From Halanaerobium kushneri (GTDB lineage Bacteria > Bacillota > Halanaerobiia > Halanaerobiales > Halanaerobiaceae), in assembly GCF_900156285.1 (NCBI RefSeq), contig NZ_FTNC01000018.1, positions 1 through 53,628 on the forward strand: 53,628 nucleotides of DNA, in the 5' to 3' direction. The notes beneath the pieces were generated by a model, which saw nothing but the letters and a program-made list of their open reading frames with translations, made no database searches and was not told the origin of the DNA. A program made the position numbers and the translations under genes. Below, in pieces: positions 7,595-16,212 of this stretch. Positions within the stretch are counted from its first letter, which is position 1; every line of letters starts with the position of its first letter.

Positions 7595-9367
7595 ATCAAA
7601 AAACCACTGATTTTTCTATTAATTATCCTGGTTATCTTTATTACCTCCTTTTTTCTAAAAGATAAGTTATTGAGCAGCAATTCGGTTAAAATATTTATTT
7701 TGGATTCTGAAGTTGAAAAAGAATTTCTCAATAGTCCTGCTCTTAAAATTCAGCCAAATAGCTCTCACGGAAGCAAGGTAGCAGCCATCATCCGCAGTCA
7801 GAGTCGGGTCGAAATCAGATCTTTTTCGGCAGAAAATATTATCAAACGAATTGATAAAAACAGTTATTTAAATGCTCTAAATAAGATTTATAATTACACC
7901 AGACTGCATCCAGAAGAAAAAATTGTGGTCAATATCAGTCTCGGTTTTGAAGAGAGTGAGTTTCAGACAGAAATCATTAAGCAAATAACGGCTCTTAATA
8001 ATATTGCTCTGATTGCAGCTGCCGGAAATGATAATAGACAAAAGCTCAGTTATCCTGCTCTTTTTAATAAAGTTACTGCAGTTGCTGCCCTGGAGAATAA
8101 CAAAAAAATGATGGGTTCAAATTATGGTAGCAAAGTTGATTTTTCGGCTCCTGGGGTTATCGAAATCACTCAGAGAGATTATCTTCCTGCTTTAAATTAC
8201 AGCCGTACTTATAAAATTAGTGGGACTTCTTTTGCTGCTCCTCAACTTACTGCTCTGCTGGCTAATCTTTTAAGCCTAAGGCCGGAGCTTAGCATTGAAG
8301 CCGGTCTAAAAATAATTGAAGATACTGCTGCTGAAATTAATGATCCCCTCTTTGTGGAGGAAAAACTTGGAGCCGGCAAAATTAATAGCTTTAAAGCTTT
8401 AAGCCAGGCCAGCGGCCTCTATCTCTTGCTGCAGTTAAGTATCTACTTTTCTTTATTCCTTGCCACCCTGTTATTTTTCTATCTCTGCTGGCAGAAATAT
8501 GGTCTGAGCGGAGTTTTCATCTTTTTAATTTGCTCAACCCTGGCCTATTTACTCCAGCCCCTACTGCTGCTTTTCTACTATCAGTTTGGGCTTTTAAAAA
8601 TTATTATCTTTCTGGCAGTGCTAGTTCTGCTGTATTATCTCCTGCTCAAATCAATTTCTTTTTACATTAAGCAGAGTCATAACTTTTCTTTAATTATAAA
8701 ACTGGCACCTTATTTAAATCAAAATTTACAAAAACAGGTGAGAGCTGGATTAAACAGACTTCTCAAGCAGGAAAATCATGAGCAGACTTTAGAATTTGAA
8801 GCAATGATTAAGAATCATTTGAGACACTGCAGCTCCAGTAAAAAATGCACCATTTATTTAAAGCTGGCAGCCCTGCTCAATCCAGTTCCGGTAGATTTGA
8901 TTATTAAGAAAGCAGTTAGATTTAATCTCAATTCTAAATTAATAGCAGAAGAACTGGAAAAGCAAGAAAACTATAAAAAGCAAAAATCAATTATCAGTGC
9001 AGAGCTTTTAAAATTAATTATTGAAGCTCCTTATCCAGTCAAAAAGAAATCAGCAGTGGTGGCAGTTGATTTAGCTGAACCGACAGTTTTAGTTCCTCTA
9101 AAAAATCTGCTGCTTAAAAGAAATGAGCTGAATCTTAGTTCTGAAGCCCAGTATTTTCTGCTTGATATTCTGGGGACATTTGGTACTGAGGCTTCTGATC
9201 TGGCTGAGCTGCTGGAAGAAATAATATCAAAGAGCAGTGATCCCTGGCTTAAATATCATGCTCTTAATGCTTATACTAAAATTGCTGTTGATAGGGAAAG
9301 CTATCAGAAATTTATAGAAAAAATGAAGACAGAAGAAAAAGAGCCAGTGACTCTGGCTCTTGACTAA
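7595..9367 (+). CDS. Membrane-anchored subtilisin-like protease with probable AUC start
   Basis: Serine protease of the S8 family, 590 residues if started at ATC 7595. That codon lies seven bases after a perfect AAGGAGG, and it adds KKPLIFLLIILVIFITSFFL, a clear N-terminal membrane anchor. A TTG at 7670 has no ribosome binding site and would remove the anchor. The triad is Asp37 (IFILDSEV), His58 (SSHGSKVAAI) and Ser212 (SGTSFAAP), with oxyanion Asn145 (AAAGNDN). Three membrane spans follow at about 275-355. A helical, leucine-rich C-terminal region of about 235 residues resembles HEAT-type repeats. The small protease domain has no propeptide, so it may be a regulatory membrane protease. Confidence 0.82.
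   Translation: MKKPLIFLLIILVIFITSFFLKDKLLSSNSVKIFILDSEVEKEFLNSPALKIQPNSSHGSKVAAIIRSQSRVEIRSFSAENIIKRIDKNSYLNALNKIYNYTRLHPEEKIVVNISLGFEESEFQTEIIKQITALNNIALIAAAGNDNRQKLSYPALFNKVTAVAALENNKKMMGSNYGSKVDFSAPGVIEITQRDYLPALNYSRTYKISGTSFAAPQLTALLANLLSLRPELSIEAGLKIIEDTAAEINDPLFVEEKLGAGKINSFKALSQASGLYLLLQLSIYFSLFLATLLFFYLCWQKYGLSGVFIFLICSTLAYLLQPLLLLFYYQFGLLKIIIFLAVLVLLYYLLLKSISFYIKQSHNFSLIIKLAPYLNQNLQKQVRAGLNRLLKQENHEQTLEFEAMIKNHLRHCSSSKKCTIYLKLAALLNPVPVDLIIKKAVRFNLNSKLIAEELEKQENYKKQKSIISAELLKLIIEAPYPVKKKSAVVAVDLAEPTVLVPLKNLLLKRNELNLSSEAQYFLLDILGTFGTEASDLAELLEEIISKSSDPWLKYHALNAYTKIAVDRESYQKFIEKMKTEEKEPVTLALD
9339..9361 (-). terminator. Terminator of the nucleoside hydrolase, inside the subtilase 3' end
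   Basis: AAGAGCCAG, a 5-base loop and CTGGCTCTT form a perfect 9-base stem. On the minus strand it is followed by TTTTCTTCT, a good U-run. The hairpin lies wholly within the last codons of the convergent subtilase gene, which shows that the two genes share this sequence. Confidence 0.75.
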
Positions 9368-9401
9368 TAATAAAATATCCAATTTTGACTTCTCTAAATA
9401 T

Positions 9402-10316
9402 TTATTTTAACTTCGAAATCTCAGCAGTCACCCAGTCTCTAAATTTCTGCTGATCAATATCAACAGCCAGCTTAACATTCTTTTCTTCAGTATAGCGAGA
9501 ATAAAGATCGGCAACAGTAGTACCTGCAGCCGGACCATCCAGAGCAACCTCCAGCTGAGTTTCTTGATAATCAAAAATCTCGGGTTCTAACAGATAGCAG
9601 ATTGTACAGATATCATGCATCATTAAACCCGGACCATAAATATCTCCACCTCGATAGTGGCTAAAAAGTGAATGTAGCATCTCTCCGGCTTCTCCAAGTT
9701 CTTTGATTTTTTCAATATCAGCCTTACTCAAAAGAGCTCTGGTTGTAACCCGAAGTCCAAAAATAGTAACCGGCAGACCTGAGTTAATCACCATCTGTGC
9801 TGCATGGGGATCAACCTTAATATTAAATTCAGCTGCTGTATTGGTATTACCGCCAATTGTGGAACCGCCCATAATTACAATTTCCTCAATCTTGTCTTTG
9901 ACCTCTGGATACATGCTGAGCAGTAAAGCAGCATTGGTCAGCGGACCAATTGTAATTAAGGTAACCTTATCCTTACTCTTTAAAATCATTTCCTTCATAG
10001 CAACTGCTGAGTGCTGAGGCAGAACATGACGTTCACTTGTAGGAAAATCATAGCCGTTCATCCCTGTTTCTCCATGAAATTGACTGGCATCCTCATATTC
10101 TCTCAGCAGAGGCAGAGAATTACCGCGGGCCAGAGGAGTATCTTTTTCAAAAAAATCTAAAATCTTTTTTGCATTTTCTGTTGTATAATCTAAATTAACA
10201 TTTCCAGCAACTGTGCTTAACATTAAAACTTCAAGCTCAGGATTATTTAAGGCAATGCTCAATGCTGCCGCATCATCTATCCCCGGATCTGTGTCAATAA
10301 TAATCTTTCTTTTCAC
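9402..10316 (-). CDS. Inosine/uridine-preferring nucleoside hydrolase
   Basis: Hydrolyses the N-glycosidic bond of ribonucleosides to give ribose and a base, in the cytoplasm. The calcium-binding signature DTDPGIDDAAAL is at the N-terminus (about residues 7-18 of 304). Further family motifs are LVTIGPLTNAAL-like (LITIGPLTNAALLL), EIVIMGGS, AEFNIKVDPHAA and the late MHDICTICYLLEP. The start is taken as GTG at 10316, eight bases after AGGAG; a TTG 18 bases earlier would overlap that site. It probably supplies ribose to the pentose pathways encoded elsewhere in the window. No sugar gene is adjacent. Confidence 0.9.
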   Translation of the reverse strand: MKRKIIIDTDPGIDDAAALSIALNNPELEVLMLSTVAGNVNLDYTTENAKKILDFFEKDTPLARGNSLPLLREYEDASQFHGETGMNGYDFPTSERHVLPQHSAVAMKEMILKSKDKVTLITIGPLTNAALLLSMYPEVKDKIEEIVIMGGSTIGGNTNTAAEFNIKVDPHAAQMVINSGLPVTIFGLRVTTRALLSKADIEKIKELGEAGEMLHSLFSHYRGGDIYGPGLMMHDICTICYLLEPEIFDYQETQLEVALDGPAAGTTVADLYSRYTEEKNVKLAVDIDQQKFRDWVTAEISKLK

Positions 10317-10383
10317 TAAATCATCTCCTGTCAACTAATTCTATATTTTTTGCTAGCAGAATTTAATCTTATCAAAACTAAGT

Positions 10384-11145
10384 CTATATTTTAACTGTAC
10401 CTAAATAATTATATCCCTCTACCAAAGCAGGATCATAGGAATACTTTTCAAATTTAAATTTATATCCATGCTCTTCGGCCGCCAGCCAGAGGTGAGATAA
10501 TGTAATACCCATATCAATTCTATTCATTTTTTCATAAAAAAACTTTTTGATAAAATTGGGTTGATGTTGAAAAACATGAATTTGTTTCGCCCCTACTTTA
10601 AAATACCAGGGCTGACCATTTGTGGCCGAAGGAGCAAGTCTGGCCGCCTCTAGAAGATCATAGTAATCACTACCTGATTTTATTTCTGAAAGTGTTTTGC
10701 GCTCAAAATCTTCAATCGAATCTCTGTGATTATCTTCAGCAGCTCTACCAAAAACTAAAGTAATTACATATTCTAGATCGGAGTCTGCAATAATTTCTTT
10801 TTTTGGCTTGGCCATTCCAAACCAGCAGCTGCCAAGATTATTTGCTGCCAGATAAAGATCAAGCTGCTGCAGAATAAAGCCGGCATTTAAAAGGTAATCT
10901 CCCTTTTCTTCTGAAAAAAACTGCAGATAGTGGGGGGCCTTAATTGGAATCAAACTTTTAACCTGATCTGAATCGACAATTTGGGCTTCAAAGTTAATTT
11001 CTGAATCTAAAGCTTTTGCCTCATTTAAGAAATCCATAATAGACTGAAGTTGATCACCACTTAATTTATCCTGGTGGTACTTTCTAATTGATTTCCGCTT
11101 AAATATTGTCTGATAAAGTTCTTCTTTAGAAATAAGTTCTTCCAT
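10384..11145 (-). CDS. Nitroreductase-family flavoprotein
   Basis: Predicted FMN-dependent NAD(P)H oxidoreductase of 253 residues. The N-terminal FKRKSIRKYHQDKLS is the typical FMN-phosphate contact of the family. ARLAPSATNGQPW (about residues 170-182) is a second family signature, and GITLSHLWLAAEEHGY closes the fold. The substrate is unknown; such enzymes reduce nitroaromatics, quinones or flavins. It starts 21 bases after the SNF2 helicase stop and so is the last gene of the mntA-hepT-SNF2 run, although a functional link is not obvious. Confidence 0.85.
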   Translation of the reverse strand: MEELISKEELYQTIFKRKSIRKYHQDKLSGDQLQSIMDFLNEAKALDSEINFEAQIVDSDQVKSLIPIKAPHYLQFFSEEKGDYLLNAGFILQQLDLYLAANNLGSCWFGMAKPKKEIIADSDLEYVITLVFGRAAEDNHRDSIEDFERKTLSEIKSGSDYYDLLEAARLAPSATNGQPWYFKVGAKQIHVFQHQPNFIKKFFYEKMNRIDMGITLSHLWLAAEEHGYKFKFEKYSYDPALVEGYNYLGTVKI

Positions 11146-11166
11146 ATTCTGCGCTCCTCATTATTT

Positions 11167-14100
11167 TTATTTGTAAGATAATAAGTCCTGAATATCTTCC
11201 CAGCTGATAGCTTTAATCGGATTGACATTATTTTCAATAACATTATCAAATAGGTCCTGTTTGCGCTGCTGCAGTTTTAACATCTTTTCTTCCACAGTTC
11301 CCCGGGTAATTAGCTTATAAACCATTACCCTGTTTTGCTGACCGAGGCGGTGAGCACGATCTGTTGCCTGTCTTTCGACCATCGGATTCCACCAGGGGTC
11401 AACATGGACCACCATATCGGCTGCCGTCAGATTTAAACCAACTCCTCCAGCCTTAAGACTGATTAAGAAAACATCGATTTCCGGGTCATTGTTGAATTCC
11501 TTTACCCGCTCCATTCTGTTTCTGGTTGATCCGTCAAGATAACGGTAGTTAATACCCTGCTGATCCAAATCATTTCTGATCAGCTTCAGCATTTTTACAA
11601 ACTGGCTGAAAATAATCAGCTTGTGACCCCCACTTAAAGCATCACTGAGCAGTTCCCGCAGCGCCTCCAGTTTCCCGGAATTATGAGCTTTTCCTTCATC
11701 TCCCAGCACCAGTGATGGATGATTGCAGATCTGTCTTAGTTTTGTCAGAGCAGCCAGCACATTAATTCTGGACTGATTAAAACCTCTTTCAGCCACAGTC
11801 TGCTCCAGTTCTCCTCTAACTTCAGCAAGTACTGTCTGGTAACTGTCTTCCTGGAGCTGGGTCATACTGACAGGATGAACATTAATTATTTTTTCCGGCA
11901 GTTCTTTTAAAACCTCTTCTTTGCGTCGGCGCAGAATAAAGGGAGCAACTCTTTCTTTTAGCTCCTTTAACTTGTCTTTTTCATTATTTTTGCTGATCGG
12001 AGTTATAAATTCTTTTCTAAAATAGCTATAGTTGCCGAGATAACCGGGCATCAGATAGTCAAAAATCGACCAGAGCTCTTCAATTGAATTCTCCAGTGGA
12101 GTACCGGTCAGGGCCAGCCTTGCTTCTGCTTCAATATTTTTTACAGCTTTTGCCCTTTTAGTGCGGTGATTTTTGATATGCTGGGCCTCATCTAAAATTG
12201 AAATAGAAAAAACTTTTCCCTCAGCATTTAATTCCTCCACATCTCTGCTGATCGTCGAATAGGAAGAAATAATCAGATCGTAATCGCTGAAATTATCCCG
12301 CATCTTAACCCGCTCGGAGGGTGTTCCATAATAAACAAGGGTTTTTAAATCATCAAAAAATTTATCCGATTCTTCCTGCCAGTTATAAATTAAAGTCCGG
12401 GGACATAGCACCAGCGCTGGTTTTTCCGTCTTCAAACTTTTTAAGAGAGTCAGCATCTGCAGAGTTTTACCAAGTCCCATATCATCTGCCAGAATACCGC
12501 CGAAGCGATATTTGTGCAGAAAGCGGAGCCAGTTATAACCGTTTTTCTGATAGTCACGCAGTTTATCTTTGACTTCAGTCGGAATTTCTCTTTCTTTAAC
12601 TACCTTGGTTCCGCTGATCTCAGCTTCCAGCTCATTAAAAACTCTATTTCCTTTAAATTGAATTCCGCTCTTTTCGACCAGATTTTTGTAATATAGAAGA
12701 TTATGATAGGGGGCTCTGTAGCCTTCATCCCTGGCTTCAGCACCGCTCAGCATCTGCTCAACCTTTTCTTCTTCGGCTCCACTCTCTAAAATGAAATACT
12801 GATTATCAAGCTTGATATAAGCTTCTCCTTTTTTATTGTAGGAGATCAGCTGCTGCAGCTCCTGGCGGCTGTAAGTTTTGCCTCCTAAGTTATAGCTGAT
12901 TGAAAAATCAAACCAGTTGATCCCCTCACTGTCATCAATCTCAACAATTGGCTCCAGTTTAACTTCCTTAATTTCAATCTGATCAAAACTCTGACTGCTA
13001 TCCACCTGCCAGTCCTCAGGTAGATGAGTAATCCCATCAGTAATGAATTCCTGAATATCAGCATTGTCTTTGATAATAAAATGCTCAGGTCGAACCTTGA
13101 AATTATATTCATCCAGAAAACCGATCACCTCTGCCAGTGCTTTATTGTCTCGACCATACCAGAGCAGAGGATCATTATCATCTTTTTTATAAATATTTTT
13201 ATCAGTATCCAGCCCCAAAAGCTCTGTGTTGCTGTATTCTTCACCTGCAAATTCAACTTCCAGCTCACAGCTGATCTGCTGACTTTTGTAATCCAGCTTT
13301 AATTTAATCTCCGGACTCTCCTTAATTAGTTCATATTGCTGCAGTTCTTCCGCAGTTTCCAGTTTTAGGTTTTTTTCCAGGGTCGGCATGATTTCAAATA
13401 AAAATTCTCCCTGCTTCTGAACCGGAATTAAATAACTTGTAGGCAGTTCAGAAAAATTATAGAAATCAACTTTATGAATTTTATTGCCAATCAGAGTCCA
13501 GCGGCACTGCTCCTCACTTCCCTGATAAATTGGAAAATCATTATCCTTAAGTTCAATTTTTATTTCTTCTAAATCACCGCTGAGCCTGAGCTCCGGCTGC
13601 AGGGTTTTTCCTTTTTTAATAATAACTCCATTTTCCTCCAGCTCCAATTTAAATTTCTGGCTCAAATCCAGCAGAAAGTCAAGGTTTTCTTCATTTTTAT
13701 TTAAAAGTAGAGAACTGCCGCGTCCCTTGCTTTTGCACAAAGCCGACAGTTCTTCCAAAAGCTCAAGTTCCTCCCCGTAAAAATACTTCTGGAGCAGGCC
13801 ATCTCGATAATAAGTATAACTGTAATCATCATTCAAAGAATTGACAACTTCCTCCAGCTCCTGCTGACTGAGGTAATTTGAATTAAAAATAAGCTTAAAA
13901 TTTTTCAAATCCTGATTTAAAAATCCTTTAACACTGTAGTCGAGTTTGGGTACTTCAGTCTGATCATAATTTTTTGTTATCTCCAGTAGGTTATTAAAAC
14001 TGCGGTCAGCAATCCGCTGTTCCACAATATCATAATCAGAATCGTCACTGGAAAATCTAAGTTCTGATATTTCATCTTCCTCAAACTGAGGCTCATAATT

Positions 14101-14406
14101 AACCTTGGCCGAACGAAAATCCTCTTCCATAAATTTGTTGAGTACAGCCACCTCATGTTTGCAGTATTCTTCCCAGTCATAGGGGCAGTCACAGCTACTT
14201 TCTACTTCAAGGCTGTCCTGATGCAGCCTGATTTCCGAATTCACCTTATAGCGTCTGGAACCGGAAACCTGAGCCGAAATCTGGTAAAGGTTGGGCTCCA
14301 GCTTATTGATTCTGTACTGCAGTACCCGGCCCTGATTGTAATAATTAATCCCGCGCCTATATATTTTATTTGAAACTAAATCTTTAATTATATCTTTATT
14401 GAGCAT
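11167..14406 (-). CDS. SNF2-family helicase with SWIM zinc finger
   Basis: ATP-driven DNA translocase of 1079 residues. An N-terminal SWIM zinc finger has Cys72, Cys74, Cys82 and His84 (CDCPYDWEEYCKH). A long middle region of about 500 residues has no clear motif. The ATPase follows: Walker A DDMGLGKTLQML, the DEAH-type box as LDEAQH, LTGTPLEN, and motifs V-VI GGVGLNLTAAD and RAHRLGQ near the C-terminus. The ATG at 14406 is preferred over upstream starts because it lies four bases after the hepT stop, whereas longer forms overlap hepT. Many Firmicutes carry this type of protein, and its role is unsettled. Coupling to a MntA/HepT pair is notable. Confidence 0.88.
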   Translation of the reverse strand: MLNKDIIKDLVSNKIYRRGINYYNQGRVLQYRINKLEPNLYQISAQVSGSRRYKVNSEIRLHQDSLEVESSCDCPYDWEEYCKHEVAVLNKFMEEDFRSAKVNYEPQFEEDEISELRFSSDDSDYDIVEQRIADRSFNNLLEITKNYDQTEVPKLDYSVKGFLNQDLKNFKLIFNSNYLSQQELEEVVNSLNDDYSYTYYRDGLLQKYFYGEELELLEELSALCKSKGRGSSLLLNKNEENLDFLLDLSQKFKLELEENGVIIKKGKTLQPELRLSGDLEEIKIELKDNDFPIYQGSEEQCRWTLIGNKIHKVDFYNFSELPTSYLIPVQKQGEFLFEIMPTLEKNLKLETAEELQQYELIKESPEIKLKLDYKSQQISCELEVEFAGEEYSNTELLGLDTDKNIYKKDDNDPLLWYGRDNKALAEVIGFLDEYNFKVRPEHFIIKDNADIQEFITDGITHLPEDWQVDSSQSFDQIEIKEVKLEPIVEIDDSEGINWFDFSISYNLGGKTYSRQELQQLISYNKKGEAYIKLDNQYFILESGAEEEKVEQMLSGAEARDEGYRAPYHNLLYYKNLVEKSGIQFKGNRVFNELEAEISGTKVVKEREIPTEVKDKLRDYQKNGYNWLRFLHKYRFGGILADDMGLGKTLQMLTLLKSLKTEKPALVLCPRTLIYNWQEESDKFFDDLKTLVYYGTPSERVKMRDNFSDYDLIISSYSTISRDVEELNAEGKVFSISILDEAQHIKNHRTKRAKAVKNIEAEARLALTGTPLENSIEELWSIFDYLMPGYLGNYSYFRKEFITPISKNNEKDKLKELKERVAPFILRRRKEEVLKELPEKIINVHPVSMTQLQEDSYQTVLAEVRGELEQTVAERGFNQSRINVLAALTKLRQICNHPSLVLGDEGKAHNSGKLEALRELLSDALSGGHKLIIFSQFVKMLKLIRNDLDQQGINYRYLDGSTRNRMERVKEFNNDPEIDVFLISLKAGGVGLNLTAADMVVHVDPWWNPMVERQATDRAHRLGQQNRVMVYKLITRGTVEEKMLKLQQRKQDLFDNVIENNVNPIKAISWEDIQDLLSYK

Positions 14407-14410
14407 AAAT

Positions 14411-14842
14411 TTATTTCTCGCTTTCTCTGCCTTCAGCTGCCATTTTTTGAAGCATCTTTTGAGAAAAGTCTTTAATTTCCTCAATTTCATTTTCTATTAT
14501 TGCCTCCACAATTTTCAGGTTCAACTTCTGATATTCATGGACTGCAATATTTCTAAAACCAACCATAGCTTTTAATTTTTCTGCTTTCTTCTGACTGATT
14601 ATCTTATTTTGAGCCAGTAGTTCAAAGGCCTCCCGACTATTTTGAGGTACTCCAAACTCCTTTTCTGCTACAATATGCATCGCAATATCAATTGCTGCTT
14701 CTGAGAGCCGCTGAATATTTAAAATTATCGAATCCTGTTTTGTATAGTTTTCAAGATTTTTAGGATCACCCTGATATTCCTCATTAATCCTTTCAAGACA
14801 GCGCTTAACTGTTTGAGTTTTATTAATCAAGATATCATCCAT
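14411..14842 (-). CDS. hepT: HepT HEPN-domain toxin (RNase)
   Basis: Helical HEPN protein of 143 residues with the complete RX4HXY motif Arg97-His102-Tyr104 (RNIAVHEY). In the characterised MntA/HepT type VII system HepT is an RNase, and the tyrosine of this motif is AMPylated by its partner to neutralise it. The start is ATG 14842, eight bases after AGAGG; it overlaps the end of mntA by eight bases (ATGGATGA), so translation is coupled. Antitoxin-first order is as in known pairs. The SNF2 helicase begins four bases after its stop. Confidence 0.88.
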   Translation of the reverse strand: MDDILINKTQTVKRCLERINEEYQGDPKNLENYTKQDSIILNIQRLSEAAIDIAMHIVAEKEFGVPQNSREAFELLAQNKIISQKKAEKLKAMVGFRNIAVHEYQKLNLKIVEAIIENEIEEIKDFSQKMLQKMAAEGRESEK

Positions 14843-15227
14843 TCTCAGCACCTCTTTCTATCTTTTCGATAATTTCTTTTCTTTCTTCATTTAAACGAGC
14901 ATATTTTTTTAAAGCCAGCATCTCAAATTCCTGCTGCTGTAATTTATCTTCAGCATATAGCAGCCTGCCCTGAATAATCTGAACCTTAAATACTGTAGAG
15001 GCCTTTTTTAGATCAATCAAATCAACCTCAATATTTAGTCTGGAAGCCAGTTTTTGAGCTGTTAAAAAGCGCTGATAATCATCTATCTCTCTGGAGCTTA
15101 AAAATGCCAGGTCCAGATCACTATCCGGACGCTCTTTCCCTTTTGCATACGAGCCAAAAAGATAGATCAATTCAGCCTTTAGCTCTTCTATTAATAATGA
15201 TTTTATCACTTTGAAGTCAACTTTCAT
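14835..15227 (-). CDS. mntA: MntA nucleotidyltransferase antitoxin
   Basis: Minimal nucleotidyltransferase of 130 residues. The active-site pattern GSX10DXD is complete: Gly25-Ser26 in LFGSYAKGK and Asp37/Asp39 in DSDLDL. In characterised systems this enzyme transfers AMP to a tyrosine of HepT. The C-terminal half is helical and charged. It is the first gene of the run mntA-hepT-SNF2-nitroreductase, with GGAGG before its ATG and a plausible promoter at 15286-15258. Confidence 0.88.
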   Translation of the reverse strand: MKVDFKVIKSLLIEELKAELIYLFGSYAKGKERPDSDLDLAFLSSREIDDYQRFLTAQKLASRLNIEVDLIDLKKASTVFKVQIIQGRLLYAEDKLQQQEFEMLALKKYARLNEERKEIIEKIERGAENG

Positions 15228-15257
15228 TTTTATGCCTCCAATTTAGGTCTATATTTT

Positions 15258-15286
15258 ATTATATTATATTTAGTCGGGCAGAACAA
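15258..15286 (-). promoter_or_regulatory. Putative promoter of mntA-hepT
   Basis: TTGTTC (15286-15281), 17 bases, TATAAT (15263-15258); a second TATAAT overlaps it at 15268-15263. The -35 box is imperfect. Confidence 0.5.
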
Positions 15287-15309
15287 TGATAATCAGGAAA
15301 AAGATTGGC

Positions 15310-16212
15310 TTATTTTTCAAACCAGCGCAGCTTTTCTGGATCCCAGGTAGAGTTGATTTCATTATTGTTAACAGCAGCCTGTAGAGGCGGATTTAAAAAC
15401 TCAACTATCAGTTTAAGTATTTTTTCGAAATCTAATTCTTCATTGACAATATTTCTACAGAAATTAATCCACCTCCTTGAGATTTTAGGATCATCTCCCA
15501 GCCTTAAAATATTTTCAACAGTTCTATTATTTAAAGAACTCTCTCGATAGGAAAAGGTATTAATAACTGCTTCTTTAATTAACTGAGCCTCAAAACTATA
15601 ATTATTTACAAGATAATTGATATCGTAAAAATCCTTCATCCGACTTGTTAGCTCCATTCTTGATACAATAGCATGCAGTTTTTCAGAAATTATTGTCTCC
15701 AGGGGATATGATAGAAGTTCAACTTTTTTAAAATCATCTAAAATAGTATTAATTTTCCTTTTCTGAATCTCCGGAATTATCTTATCACCAACTGCAAAAT
15801 CCATACTGATATGGGTTCTGGTATTTTTTATTTTTGTAATCAAATTTACTCTTATTCCGGGATATTTTTGTTGTTCGGCTATATCTTCATAATCTTTGAT
15901 TTCAAATTCAACAAAATCATTCTCAGTTTTAATATCAATTATTTCTTCAATCATCATTTGGATATTTTCTAAATTATTCGAAAATTTATTCAAAGAGTAA
16001 TCAGCGTCTACAGTAGGTCGAAAAGCAGTATTACTGAGAGCAAAAAGAAGAAAACCTCCTTTTAGTACTAAATTATTTTTAAAGCGTGACTTTGATATTC
16101 TCCTTGCTAATTCTTCCTGAGCAAAAAGCATAATCAGCTGTTGAAATCGAATATTTCTTGATCTAGATTCATTTTTAAGCCTGGCCAGTACAGAAGCAGC
16201 AATATCTTTCAT
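15310..16212 (-). CDS. abiEii: AbiEii nucleotidyltransferase toxin
   Basis: Toxin of a type IV toxin-antitoxin and abortive-infection system, 300 residues. The KGG motif (Lys51-Gly53, LVLKGGFLL) and catalytic aspartates Asp69 and Asp71 (RPTVDADYS) fit the DUF1814/AbiEii nucleotidyltransferase fold. Later family features are the region SYPLETIISEKLHAI and SRMKDFYDINYL. The start codon overlaps the abiEi stop (TAATG), with AGGAG about ten bases upstream. In studied relatives the toxin is bacteriostatic and its antitoxin acts by repression and counteraction without stable binding. Confidence 0.9.
   Translation of the reverse strand: MKDIAASVLARLKNESRSRNIRFQQLIMLFAQEELARRISKSRFKNNLVLKGGFLLFALSNTAFRPTVDADYSLNKFSNNLENIQMMIEEIIDIKTENDFVEFEIKDYEDIAEQQKYPGIRVNLITKIKNTRTHISMDFAVGDKIIPEIQKRKINTILDDFKKVELLSYPLETIISEKLHAIVSRMELTSRMKDFYDINYLVNNYSFEAQLIKEAVINTFSYRESSLNNRTVENILRLGDDPKISRRWINFCRNIVNEELDFEKILKLIVEFLNPPLQAAVNNNEINSTWDPEKLRWFEK

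Noticed and set aside
7670-9367. TTG 7670 as start of the subtilase
   Set aside because: There is no ribosome binding site, and the start would discard an in-frame membrane anchor that directly follows a perfect AAGGAGG.
14407-14490. Extended N-terminus of the SNF2 helicase
   Set aside because: The extra 28 codons overlap hepT in another frame and are unlike the SWIM-protein start MLNKDIIKDLV.
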